Assembly (NCBI RefSeq): GCF_001641265.1
Contig: NW_020167522.1
Location: forward strand, 1,612,001 to 1,676,000
Direction: 5' to 3'
Origin: Pseudogymnoascus destructans
Lineage: Eukaryota > Ascomycota > Leotiomycetes > Thelebolales > Thelebolaceae
Length of the DNA stretch: 64,000 nucleotides
In this document: positions 1 to 10,636 of the stretch, in pieces
How the letters are laid out: the number at the start of each line of letters is the position of its first letter
Numbering within the stretch: position 1 is the first letter of the stretch
Notes under the pieces: model-generated
Told to the model about the DNA's origin: nothing
Databases searched by the model: none
What the model saw: the letters and a program-made list of their open reading frames with translations, nothing else
Translations under genes and position numbers: made by a program

Positions 1-645
1 GCATTGGCATTTGCGTTTGTATTTTCGGCGGTATGCTCTTCGGTCGCCGGATGGCCAGCTGTGCCCATTCGTGTGGTCTCATGGATAACTCTTATTGTCC
101 GCCCATTCACACCGTGCTCCATTATTGCTGTGTCTCGCTCTCCTTTCATCTGCGACCTCGTTTTCGACATACTCCTCCTCGAGCGCTTGGCCTCCTTGGC
201 GATGTGCTGGAACCGCTTCTCAAACCAATATAGTCGTAAAAATACAACAAAGGTATTATTCGTGATTGGATTGGTCATCATGGGTAGGAGGTACAGGACG
301 ATCTGTTGAAAGGTGTTGAGATTGTTGAAGTCGAGCGGGTTCAGGCCGCTCTGAGTGCATGACCCGGCTGAGAAAAATAGTGCATCGATATATGTAATCT
401 TTCCTGGTGCAAAGACGAGGATAGAGCCTAGGAATGCCATACCGACGATCCAGAAGTCTGCGGTTGGATTAATATCGCTGGCTATACTAGCACCCCAACG
501 GCTGGGGTGACTTACAATGGACAGTAATAAAGTTAAAATGGGGGTTCCGGCTCAAAAATGATGGCTTCATGGCCTTGACTTGATGCCAGGCATCGACAAA
601 GGGTTGAAACACCATTTTGACAGCTGGTGAAGGAAACGTAGACAT
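1..645 (-). CDS. trk1: TRK-type potassium transporter, N-terminal part (partial)
   Basis: N-terminal part of a fungal TRK/HKT plasma-membrane K+ transporter; the rest lies beyond the left edge of the window. Translation starts at the ATG read from 645 down. One intron (515-458, 58 bp) joins ...FNFITVH to YFWIVGMAFLG. The protein shows a first membrane helix, the pore-loop signature QSGLNPLDFNNLN, a second helix, then FVVFLRLYWFEKRFQH and a basic, Ser/Arg-rich start of the large cytoplasmic loop (AKRSRRSMSKTRSQMKGERD). The order helix, pore loop with S-G-L-N filter, helix, YWFEKRFQ is characteristic of Trk1/TrkA proteins. K+ uptake is inferred from the family. Only about 195 residues are visible, so it cannot be said whether the gene is intact. 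Confidence 0.9.
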
Positions 646-1883
646 GGACGGTAGTGGACCAAGGCTAGACGAAAGATTGGCAGAGTATGGCGCCGCACAA
701 GATTATCAGGAGCGGCCCTAAGGACAACAACCACGAGAGTATGCCGTGATATCCTGCCCGAGATGTAGTGTTACGAGAAGGTGCTTGTGTTGATTGCGAC
801 CTGCGAGAAGCGGCATTGCGTATGAATGTAGGTCGAAGGTGGCGATTGAGAGGGGGCACAAGTGGGCAGCGTGTTATAACTGGATCAATAGATGTGCTGA
901 AGAGAATTTAAACATGACTGAAGCCATATAAGTATATATATAATATACAAATGCTCAGTTGGCGAAGAGGAAAGGCAAAATCGTTGTGCCGTCGTCGTGG
1001 GTGGAATGCGCCAAGGCGAGGGGTGGGGATTCGCAAATCTGTGGGTTGAGTCTAGCCCGTCGCCAGAGCGCAGTGCCAAGAAATTTTTATCTGTAGCCCG
1101 GGCCCTCGATTTGTGGGTTGAAGCTTGAAGTTGCCACGAGAGGGTCCTACGATCGGCTAACGATCCACTGCCTCAGACCTGCATACGACTCTACACACGG
1201 CTCTCCATACTACTCTACATACTTTTCTTCACCAACATTGACTGTGCACTACATGAAAATACATGAAAATACATGAAAATTATCAAGGATAGACTTTTTA
1301 CCATCCGCCCAACGTCCATCCCAGCCACACGTGGATGGAATCTACCGTGTTTATGTTGTACGAGTAAGCACAGAATATTCTCTGTACGCATTCGGCACCG
1401 TACTCACCAACCCGAAGCCGCCCGTTATGGATTATCTCTACATATCAAAGTGTGCGGTGAAGGAGTGCAGGAAAGAGCTGCGTAGGATAAGGTCAAGGAC
1501 CAACAGAATCAGACCGAACAGGATATTATCCTAGAGCATCCCTTCCTGTCAATGACTGGCAAAATACTTTTATACAAGGGGGTTTTTTTAACCTGGGGTC
1601 GGTATAACTTCAAGCTTTCTTGAAGGGAGCGTTGGATGCATGCAATGCCACATATTACTGTTTCACCGCTGTTCTACGTGCTCATAATCTCTACCATCAC
1701 ATTCAGCACGAGCCAGTGCTTGGATCTGACGCAATCTGTTATTATATTGTATTGTTGGTGACGCCGTGCTCGAGATTATTATGCATTCTGTCCCGGCAAA
1801 CAATTTTTCGCTGTCCCATTGATTAACGCTTCCTCATATCTATGCCTATATGCCCTAGTACAATTTTATATATCCTATACATC
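646..1883. other. Intergenic region between trk and XPB genes
   Basis: I see no supported gene. The left part is the presumed promoter and 5' leader of the minus-strand transporter. A triple copy of ACATGAAAAT lies at about 1250-1280. The right part, next to the XPB stop codon, should contain that gene's 3' UTR. The reading frames here are short and lack recognisable domains. Confidence 0.5.
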
Positions 1884-4438
1884 CTAAATGCCAAGCTTCC
1901 GCTTCTGCGCGTCCCTCTGCAGCTTCTTGAAGAACGGGTTGCTCGGCTTCTTGTCCTTCTTCAGCTCCTTATTTTTGCTGCGGTTCTGTTCAATGTAGGC
2001 CATATCTTGCCCTCCAGAGAGCTCGGCCAATGTGCCGGCCGTCCGACGAACTCCCTTCTTCCTGAATGCGGCGTTACGGTTGCCACCTGCACCGCTCACA
2101 CTGAAGAGATCATCGGCGATTTTCTCCGAGTCGAAAGCACCTTCGTTCTGAATCATCACGTTTTGCAGCAATTCGCGACGTTCTGCTGGTGTTGAGAATG
2201 CCAAGCCCGGCAGATTCTCGATTCCCTGCAAGTGAGTGATGACCTTGAAGGCGTATCCCTGATCAACAAGGAAGGCCTGTCGCTTCGATGAGTAGTACAT
2301 CTCTTGAGTGTCTTTAGACACAAGAGAGTAAAAGAAGGCGTTAAAACCTTCGTCATTACGGCGCTTTGCTCTGAGAATTCGCCCAAGCCGCTGGGCTTCT
2401 TGGCGACGCGAACCGTAATGGGACGAAATCTGAATAAGGCAGGTTGCCTCGGGAAGATCCAGCGATGTGTCCCCAATTTTGGAGAGAAACAGCGTGTTGA
2501 TATTCTCATTATGCTGGAAATTATCCAGAATACGCATGCGCTCAGCTTGAGGTGTTTCTCCGTAAATGTACGCCCTTCCCAGCTTTTCAGCATACATTTT
2601 TAGAGCGTAGACGTTGTCAGAGAAGACGATAATTTTGTCGCCGCGCTTCTCGTGGTAGTCGATCAGAAACTGGCAGGCTTGGAATTTCCTTGGGTTCATA
2701 ATATATAGAAGGCCGCGTTTCCGATGGGTTTCGCGCAGGTACTCCGAGTAGAATTCAGTAGTCATCGGGCACCAGACTTCGGCACATTGAACCTTTGCAA
2801 TGTGCCCTTGTTCTGCAAGCTCCATCCAGTTGGCTTCATAGAGCTTGGGACCAATCAGGAAGTTAAGATCGTTAATCTTGTCGTCCTCACGAAGAAGTGT
2901 GGCTGTGAGACCAAGCTTTGAGTGTGTCTTTATAGAAGATGTGACCTTTCTGAAGATGTTTGCGGGCACAACGTGCACCTCGTCCAGAATCATAAGACCC
3001 CATTCTCGGTTTTGTAAAAATTCCATCATCTTTCCAGCATCGTATGAACGCTGTCTCGTCTGAGTGACCATGGAATATGTGGACACGATAATACCAGTAT
3101 TCCGCGTAAACTTCTCTTTGTGATCAGAAGTGAAAATAGCGATATCATTCGGGTTGATGTTCGACCACTTGAGGAATTCTTGCCGCCATTGAACCACAGA
3201 CATGGAAGAGGTGCATAGAATGATGACTCCCTTTCTGATGGTGCAAGCAGCAGTGATACCAACAAGTGTTTTCCCCGCCCCACAGGGCAAAACAATAATC
3301 CCGCTCTTTGCTCTACCGTTTCCGAACATCTTACTTAAGCTCTTTTCTTGATAACTTCGAATCTGTGCACTCGGTTTCAAATCAATCTCAAGATTCGCGT
3401 TCGCTTGATCGTTTCTAAAGTCGTACTCTTCGAGGATGGGTAGCGCAAGCTCCAAGCACCGCTTCTGTACCGTTTCAACTGAATTATCCTGGATCTCAAA
3501 CGAATGAACAGCCTCTGCATCGTCGTCATCGTCGTCATCTTCGTTTAGCGTAGCATATATGTCGTCTTGCTTCGGAGGTTCTTCGCCTTCTCTCAGTGCC
3601 ACTTGTTGAGTCCCCGCTTGTTGCACTCCAGCCGCATTCTTCGTTCCCGGGATGACCAGACCCTGCATAGTGGGTGCTGACGATTTTGTGATATCCCCAG
3701 AGCCTTGAACACGGAGAGGCCCGATAACACCATCTTTCAGCAGCCGCTGTAACATCTCAGGGTCCGAACTCTCGACGAAACGTTTTGTATTCTTCAAGAC
3801 CAGCTTGACCTTTCCAAAACTCTGTGTACAACTTGTGATGTATTCTCGAATGTTGTCCGGTATTGGTATCTTAGAAAGACGGTCTAGCGTAGATATAATA
3901 TCATTTGGGTCGAGGCCAACAGACACAGCTGCATACAGACTGTGTGGCGTCAAGGCATATTCGTGGAGGTACTCGGGTCGAGACAAGGGTTCAGCAATAG
4001 TTGTCAGGAAGTCCTGGGCTTGGGCAGCGAGAGGTGAGAAGCTCTCTAATATGATGCGAGCCTTATGGGGATCTATCCAAAGAGGGCGATTGTCGTGATC
4101 AGGTTTAAGTGACAGGTAGGAGAAGTCGTTGCTGCCAAAGTGATGGCTTGCTGAATCCCTCTCTGCTGGACGGACTTGCTTCTTAGTCTTATAACTCTCC
4201 GCTGAGAACTTATTTACGGCATTATCAATATTCTCCTCTTCAGTCTCACTGGCTTCTTCGCCCAAGAAGTTGTCATCGCTGCTGTCTATACTCCTTGGAG
4301 TGGCGGGACCAGGCGTAGACGTCGCCGAGTCTCGTCCTATTTTTGGCGGTCCACGAACATCTGGTTATGTTAGTGACGCACATTACAGTACAGCAAAAGG
4401 TATGCCATACTGGAGGATGCCTTTCTCTTGGGAGGCAT
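1884..4438 (-). CDS. ssl2: TFIIH/NER 3'-5' DNA helicase XPB (Ssl2/Rad25/ERCC3)
   Basis: ATP-dependent 3'-5' helicase/translocase of the TFIIH core, needed for promoter opening by RNA polymerase II and for nucleotide-excision repair in the nucleus. A small first exon (4438-4411) encodes MPPKRKASS. An intron (4410-4361, 50 bp) follows, then one long exon gives about 834 residues, close to the yeast protein. Visible motifs are an acidic N-terminal region, Walker A (LPCGAGKT), the DEVH box (ILDEVHVVPANIF), motif III (LGLTATLLRED, including the XPB-specific RED element), and motifs V/VI (FLSKIGDTSLDLPEA, then QRLGRILR). The C-terminus is Lys-rich. The N-terminal exon was chosen because it restores MPPKRK... 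in frame with VRGPPKIGRDS. It is divergent from the CHY zinc-finger gene across about 245 bp. Confidence 0.96.
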
Positions 4439-4683
4439 CTTCGGATCTGTAGATGCAACCCTTGAGGTTGTTGTGAACAAGAACGGTTGCTGGAGGGCCT
4501 GGACGATCTTGAATATCGCAAGGCTGAGGCCCACCTGAGTCATCAAATGCGCTAATCTGAAATAGTCCGAACGCGCCCCGCGTTCCTGCCTTTGCGCCTG
4601 TGAATATCCGTAGTGGGTGAGATCTGAGTACAAAAAGCCCCTGCAACGAATTTATTCTTGAACTATTCCATTATTGCGTCAAC
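4439..4683. promoter_or_regulatory. Shared divergent promoter region (XPB / CHY zinc-finger gene)
   Basis: Only 245 bp separate the two start codons, which face away from each other, so both genes must draw promoter elements from this stretch. No TATA box is obvious and no individual binding site can be assigned from sequence alone. Confidence 0.5.
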
Positions 4684-5222
4684 ATGTGGTGAGAATATTC
4701 TAGACCTCTGGCAAATGCAGGCTTTCTAACGGTCCACAGCAAACATATTCTCAACGCTCAAGTTTCCATCCGTTCCCCTTGCTGTATGGCTATCCCAATA
4801 CCAGATTAGCCCAGCCAACGAGGCAGCTGCTTAACTATTCAACAGGCCGAAAATGGTTTGATTGTGCCGAGTGCCATCACGAGTCAGAAGACCATGAGTT
4901 ACTGCAGAAGATGGACATGGTAAGATCCCCCATTATCCCAATCCGCAGCGACCCTAGGCCTAACACACCCCACCAGACCTTCGCCTGCAAAAAGTGCAAA
5001 AAGGCCTTCCGAAAGGATGCCGCAGTGTTCGAAGAAAGTGACGAGTATTGCCCGCACTGCGATAACCATTTTGTGCTGGAGGCCAAGACACCAAAGCCGA
5101 TGCTGAAATTTGAGGGCGAGGATGCTCGAGTCGATAACAGGATGTTGATCGACCACAGAACGCGGCAAGAGGAAGCCCGGACCATATTCGATGTCAAGGA
5201 CGCGCCTAATAAGCTGGGTTGA
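4684..5222 (+). CDS. CHY-type zinc-finger protein, about 122 aa
   Basis: Small zinc-binding protein of the CHY zinc-finger class. Four exons are needed: 4684-4688 (only ATGTG), 4740-4783, 4846-4919 and 4977-5222, with introns of 51, 62 and 57 bp and good GT/AG ends. Splicing gives MCKHILNAQVSIRSPCC, then RKWFDCAECHHESEDHELL, then MTFACKKCKKAFRKD and later DEYCPHCDNHFVLEAKTP. This restores the ordered ligands C-x-H, C-C, C-x2-C-H, C-x2-C and C-x2-C-x2-H. The unspliced reading frame would lose the first ligands, which supports the model. The C-terminal third is charged and probably flexible. Function is not established by the sequence; related CHY proteins include ubiquitin-ligase subunits and mitochondrial import helpers. 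Confidence 0.85.
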
Positions 5223-5461
5223 ATACCAATCGAGTGGGGGAAAGGGGGGAGCTCAGGGGAAGAGGAAGGGGAAGGCAAGGGAGAGGGCAAGGACTGCCAA
5301 ATATCCACATTAGCGGCATGAGTTATAAGCGCGGGTCTGCTAGTTTCAAGGCGAATATATCAGAGGGAACTTAGAAAGTTTCGCTCATTTGCTATAGTAT
5401 ACAGTGTCTAAAGAGGATATCGTGGCGCCATTGGACAAGATGACGGGTAACATAGAGTTAT

Positions 5462-6483
5462 CTATTTATCCGCGTCATCTGGACCCTTTGTCAAGATGGC
5501 TGCCTGTCCAGTACCAGGAGTACGCCCAGTCTTCTTCTTAGCTGCCTCTTCCTGCTTCTCAGTCTCGATGTTCTTGACGTAGCTCTCAATGTCCTCCACT
5601 GGCAGCATCTCCACCGTCTTCCCAGGTGCCATTATGGCAATCTCAATGTTCTTAGCCCCGGTCTGCACAACCTCGAGGAGCGACTTGATCGTCAGCCTGA
5701 TTGTCTCCTCACGGTCCATATCATCCCTGTGATTCCGTTCCAAAAATTCGCGAACTGTCTTGCTCGATCTACCAATGGCGTTCGCCTTCCTATTTCAGTG
5801 GTAAGTATATGGCCATAAATGTAAATAAACAATAATCGGGGGACCAACCATGCCGAGTAGATTCCAGATGGCTCCGTCTGGTAGAGTCTGGGTGTTGAGT
5901 CGTTGGGGTCGAATCCGACAATCAAGGTGCTGATACCAAACGGTCTGACACCTCCACTCTGCGTGTATCTCTGCTGAACACCAGCCACGTACTTCGTGAT
6001 GTATTCGATCGAAACCGCATCCTCAACAGTGAGGCGATGTGATTGTGCCTCTAACCTCGCCTTGTCGACCAGGATTCTGGCATCTGCGTTGAGGCCCGCG
6101 AAAGCAAGGCATACATGTGTATCGACCAGTCCGATCTTCGACGGCGTAATGCGGGTGTCCTGTAACTTCATCGCCGAGCGCTTCTCGCATCCCAAAACCA
6201 CAATATCCTTTCCCTTCACACCGACCGCGCAGGTTCCTGGATGGAGGTGAATATGTATGGTTGTGTGGACAGGGACGGGCTACGCACCTCTCTTCACAGC
6301 CTCCAGTGCATATTCAACCTGAAAAACGTGTCCATCAGGACTTCACGACTGTTAGAAAGGCGAATGCAACATGGCACGTCTGGAATTACCTGAATACTAT
6401 GGAGCTATTAGCTTAGTTCCCAACGGACGGATGCAGTAATGGAGCTAATGCTTACCAGAGAGAGCTCTGTCGTATCCTGACAT
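5462..6483 (-). CDS. pre6: 20S proteasome subunit alpha4 (PSMA7/Pre6 type)
   Basis: Structural alpha-ring subunit of the 20S proteasome. Five exons (6483-6456, 6396-6390, 6340-6288, 6236-5849, 5789-5462) encode about 267 residues. The spliced N-terminus carries the alpha signature, MSGYDRALSVFSPDGH followed by VFQVEYALEAVKRGT, then GVKGKDIVVLGCEKRSAMKL and LQDTRITPSKI, typical of alpha4. Exon 2 is only 7 nt (TATTCAG); it supplies V-F and part of S in ALSVFSPDG, so skipping it would break the frame. The C-terminal tail is Lys/Glu-rich and extends beyond the folded core. Alpha subunits have no catalytic Thr, as here. The presumed promoter is the 307 bp shared with the divergent dehydrogenase gene to the right. 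Confidence 0.95.
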
Positions 6484-6790
6484 CTTGAATTATGACCTTT
6501 ATGCGTTTTATACCCAGGAATCAATATGGATCCAGGTTACTGTAATGAATTGCAGCTTGTAATAAGTCGTTGGGTTGGGTTGTCAGTGGTCTGGTCTGAC
6601 TTAGGCTACGAGAGCATACGCATGGATAGCTACGCGACGGGAGCTACGCTGTTACTGTTGCCTCGTATATCAGGCAATCACGACAAGGCTGACGAATTGC
6701 GAAATCGGCGGGCTTGGCATCGGTGAGGCGACTTGGGTCTGGGTTCTGTTCAAGGGTGGCAATTTGTACATTCAGAGTATCAAACTAGAA

Positions 6791-8478
6791 ATGGCTTGTC
6801 GGTCGAGGATTCTGCCTACGCTGAAGCGTACCAGGCTTCCCTCACGGTACGCCGTGTCCGCCCAACAGCTCAAAGCGCCCCTCCAATGCCGATGGCAGAG
6901 CAATGCAGCATCTCCGGAAGCTAAAGCCCAAGAGGGCACGAAAATTATCAAATTCACAACCGACTCATACCCAGAGATCAAGCGTGACAGCCGCTTTGCG
7001 GAAATCACTCCTGAGCATGTCGAATACTTCAAGGGCATTCTTGGTAAGGAATCTGCGCTCATTGACGGCGTCACTAAGGATGCTACCGACGACATGGAAC
7101 CCTTCAATGCGGATTGGATGCGGAAATACCGCGGGCACACGAAGCTAGTTCTCAAGCCGGGCTCGACGGAGGAAGTCAGCAAGATCCTGAAATACTGCAA
7201 TGATAATATGCTGGCCGTAGTACCGCAGGGAGGGAACACGGGATTGGTTGGCGGATCAGTTCCGGTCTTTGACGAGATCGTTATTCAGATGGGCCGCATG
7301 AATGCCATTAGGTCGTTTGACGAGGTATCCGGAACATTAGTTGCGGATGCTGGCTGCATTCTCGAGACCACCGACCGCTATCTTGCCGACCGTGGCCATA
7401 TCTTCCCCTTGGACCTCGGCGCGAAAGGCTCCTGCCACATCGGCGGCAACCTCGCGACCAACGCCGGTGGATTGCGACTGCTGAGATACGGCAGCTTGCA
7501 CGGTACGGTTCTTGGTGTCGAGGCTGTTCTACCAGATGGGACAATCGTGGATGAGCTCTCCAAGCTACGAAAGAACAACACCGGTTACGACCTCAAGCAG
7601 CTCTTCATCGGCGCAGAGGGCACAATCGGTATCATAACCGGCATCGCCATCCAATGCCCCCAACGCTCCAAGGCAGTCAACGTGGCCTTCTTCGGCCTCG
7701 AGAGTTTCGAGAAGGTGCAAAAGGCCTTCATCGAAGCCAAAGGCCAACTAGGCGAGATCCTCTCCGCCTTCGAGCTCATGGACCGTAACTCCCAGCGCAT
7801 GGTCAAGGAGTACACGAACAACAAATCCCCGCTCGAAGACGAACACCCCTTCTACTGCCTCATCGAGACCAGCGGCTCCAACGCCGAGCACGACACCGAG
7901 AAGCTGGAGAAGTTCCTCGAGGACGTGATGGAGAAGGAGATTGTCCTTGATGGCGTCGTCGCCCAGGACGATACGCAGATTAAGGCGCTCTGGAGCTGGA
8001 GAGAGGGTGTCCCGGAGGCTATTGGTGGGTTTGGCGGCGCGTATAAATTCGACGTCTCCATCCCGCTGGCGGAGATGTATACCCTCGTCGAAGACACGCG
8101 AGTGCGTATGGAGGAGGCGGGATTGATTGGCGTCAGCGACAGCCATCCGGTTAAGGATGTCGTTGGGTACGGACACATGGGTGATTCGAATTTGCACCTT
8201 AATGTGTCGGTTAGGAGGTACGATAAAGCGGTCGAGAAGGCGCTGGAGCCTTGGGTGTATGAGTGGATTGAGAAGAGGTCGGGGAGTATTAGTGCGGAGC
8301 ATGGGTTGGGTTTGGCGAAGAAGAAGTATATTGGGTATAGTAGGAGCGAGACTATGATTGGGTTGATGAAGCAGGTTAAGAATCTGTATGATCCGGTAAG
8401 TCCATATTTTCCCCTGGGTTTTATGATGTTGCTAACGGAGCGTAGAATGGGATTATGAACCCGTATAAGTATATATAA
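6791..8478 (+). CDS. dld2: FAD-linked D-2-hydroxyglutarate / D-lactate dehydrogenase (Dld2/Aip2 type), mitochondrial
   Basis: FAD-dependent oxidation of D-2-hydroxyacids (D-2-hydroxyglutarate, D-lactate). The first ATG in frame is at 6791 and gives an Arg-rich, Ser-rich presequence (MACRSRILPTLKRTRLPSRY), expected for matrix import. The FAD-binding PCMH fold is seen at VVPQGGNTGLVGGSVPV and in CHIGGNLATNAGG with GYDLKQLFIGAEGTIGI. The C-terminal FAD-oxidase domain has GYGHMGDSNLHLNV and AEHGLGLAKKKYIGYSRS. One intron (8396-8445, 50 bp) near the end replaces a spurious tail with NGIMNPYKYI before the stop at 8476-8478. The total is about 545 residues, close to the yeast Dld2 length. The presumed promoter is shared with the divergent proteasome gene. 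Substrate preference cannot be fixed from sequence. Confidence 0.93.
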
Positions 8479-8719
8479 GCTCATAAGATCGCCTCAACTC
8501 AATGAGAGCACGCGGCTGTATATATCCCTTAGCATCTATTGTAGAACCAAAAGTATCTGGTTGGCATGCTGATAGTTGGAATATTACTATTAAATCGGTG
8601 CAAATTAAGGTGGTGCGAAATCATGAATACTAGATCTACAGTAACTGCGATATCCTTCTATCTAATATCCAATTCATAATCAACTATTGGTATTTTACCA
8701 ATCCACACCTATCGTCCCT

Positions 8720-9991
8720 CTAAATCTTCGTCCCCCCCCCCAAGAACCCCCCCGTAACAACAGCATGCAACAACTGATTCGCAATCGCCGTATGCCCTGG
8801 CAATCTCAAGTCCCCCTCCTTCCTCCCCTCCCCCGTCGCCTCATCCAACCCACTCGTCCCCGTCTTCAACGCCACCCTCACCGTCTCCAAATCAAACCAC
8901 TTCGCCTGCTCCAACTCCGGATCATGCTCCAGATTAATCCCCTCCCCCCCCTCACCGCCTGCCCAATCGCCCCAATCATCAAGTTCGCCGGATACGGCCA
9001 CGGCTGCGAACTATGCACTACCACCCGCCCGACCTTCACCCCGCTCTCCTCCCACACCTCCCTCCGCACCGCCTCCTCCACACTCTCCGCTGGCTCGCAG
9101 AAGCCGGCAAGGGTACTGTACCAGTCGGTCGGCCAACGCTTCTGCCGCCCTAAGAGCACTTTCGTGCCGTCGTGAGAGATCACCGCCATGATGACTGTGG
9201 GGTCGGTGCGGGGGAATGAGAGGTTAGAGACTACGCCGCGGGTGGCGCAGGGGCCGCGGGCGGCGGCGCCAGGGGCCAGGTCGGCGGTGGGACAGACGCG
9301 TTTGGTGCCTGCGTGGACGGAGAGCGTGGGCTGGCCGCAGCCGGAGCAGAAGGGGTTGCGGGCATTCCAGTCGAGGAGGGCGCGGGCTTGCGCGAAGATG
9401 GCGGCTGGGGAGTGTTAGTAGGGTCTATGGGATGGGGGAAGGTTGGGAGGTGGTACCATCTGCGGCGTTGAGCGTCATGGCGCTTCGGCCCTGGAGGAAG
9501 ATCATATTCTTCGCCTTCAGGGTTTCAATGACGCCCTTTGCTGCCTCCTCATTGGAGCCCTTCGGTGTGATGTCCACGGCGAAGTAGGGAACTCCCTTAT
9601 ATGCCTTATACTCAAACCCCTCATGCCTCTTGTCGTTCAGGCCAAGGAACAAGATCAACGGCGAGCTAACCTTGCTATTATAAGCTGCAATCGTCTCCGC
9701 CTCTGTCTTCGCAAGCGGGTTCTCCCCAATCACCGCGCTGAGGTCGGCATGGCCCACGTAGGCGAGGTTTTCAGCGTCGCGGGCGGCTGGGGCGAGGTCG
9801 TCGACGGCCACGAAGGCGGTGCTGGGGTGCGTGAGGGCGGCGGCGAGGAAGGCGTGGTCGGTGCGCAGGAAGGAGAGGCGGTTGAGGGGGGAGCCGGCGA
9901 AGTAGTTTTGGACCTCGGGCCCGAATTTGCGGGTGAGCATTGAGTCGAGGAGTTCAGGGGCGGCTTTGGGCAGGTCGGGTTGGGCCGGCAT
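8720..9991 (-). CDS. npy1: NADH pyrophosphatase, Nudix family (Npy1/NUDT12 type), with a frameshift
   Basis: Peroxisomal-type Nudix hydrolase that cleaves NADH/NAD-capped substrates. Exon 1 (9991-9457) encodes the N-terminal NUDIX-like domain (MPAQPDLPKAAPELLDSMLT...). The intron is 9456-9405 (52 bp). Exon 2 holds a zinc-ribbon segment (NPFCSGCGQPTLSVHAG, KRVCPTADLAPG) and the Nudix box (GFCEPAESVEEAVRREVWEE followed by SG). The SQPWPYPANLMIGAIGQA motif after the Nudix box is diagnostic of the NUDT12/NudC group. After it, a run of eight G (plus-strand C at 8944-8951) shifts the frame; one more G would continue into EGINLEHDPELEQAKWFD and the normal C-terminus ending GGTKI. The break is therefore either a homopolymer error or a recent lesion. 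N- and C-terminal parts both look conserved, which favours an error. Confidence 0.85.
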
Positions 9992-10636
9992 TGGGGGGGT
10001 GGGGGGTGGTGGATCGGGGGCGGTGATGGCTCTGAGGGGTTGGTTTGAAGGGGATGCTGGGGATAAGATATATATGAAGCTGAACTGGACAGAGATAGAA
10101 GAAGGTTTTGCGATAAGGGGATAGATAGTTACGTTTGGCCCAAGCCTTGATGAAAGTGTGGGGTAGGGGCACCCCGCGTTCTACTTACTAAGTTGACCCT
10201 CGGCGCGATAGTAAAGCATGGAATGATAGCAAGTTTGGGGATCTTGGGGAGGGGGATGCAATATAGCAAAGTAATTACCATTATATATAATTTAGGAAGT
10301 GAAAAGTACTAAAATATATTGAAATGAAGACAAAATAAACAAATCTGATAGCTCTTCGAACTATGGAGGATTGACAAGGGCGCGATAAGATCCACTATCA
10401 GCATGTGACTTATTTGTGGAACCATTACCGCCACATATGTAAGCCTTTCTCTGCCCTTCATTCCATCCTATCAACAAATAGCTGGGGAAAACATCAGATT
10501 TCTCTTGCTCGGCTTCATTCTGGTTATTTCTATGCGGAGGGAATACACAGTCCCTATTACCCCAGCATAGGTGCCACGACAGACCCCACGCGAGACTCGG
10601 AAATGCCCACGTGACTCATCATTTAACAGCAACACT
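9992..10636. other. Intergenic region upstream of npy1-type and PQ-loop genes
   Basis: Divergent upstream region between the minus-strand Nudix gene and the plus-strand PQ-loop gene. It is GC-rich near the Nudix start and AT-rich around 10250-10340. I see no supported coding sequence or RNA gene. Confidence 0.5.

Noticed and set aside
6764..6790. Upstream start of the dehydrogenase at a TTG codon
   Set aside because: The first ATG at 6791 gives a good mitochondrial presequence; no evidence supports non-ATG initiation.
7748..8484. Long minus-strand frames (184 and 210 aa) over the dehydrogenase gene
   Set aside because: Shadows of a well-conserved plus-strand coding sequence; no motifs.
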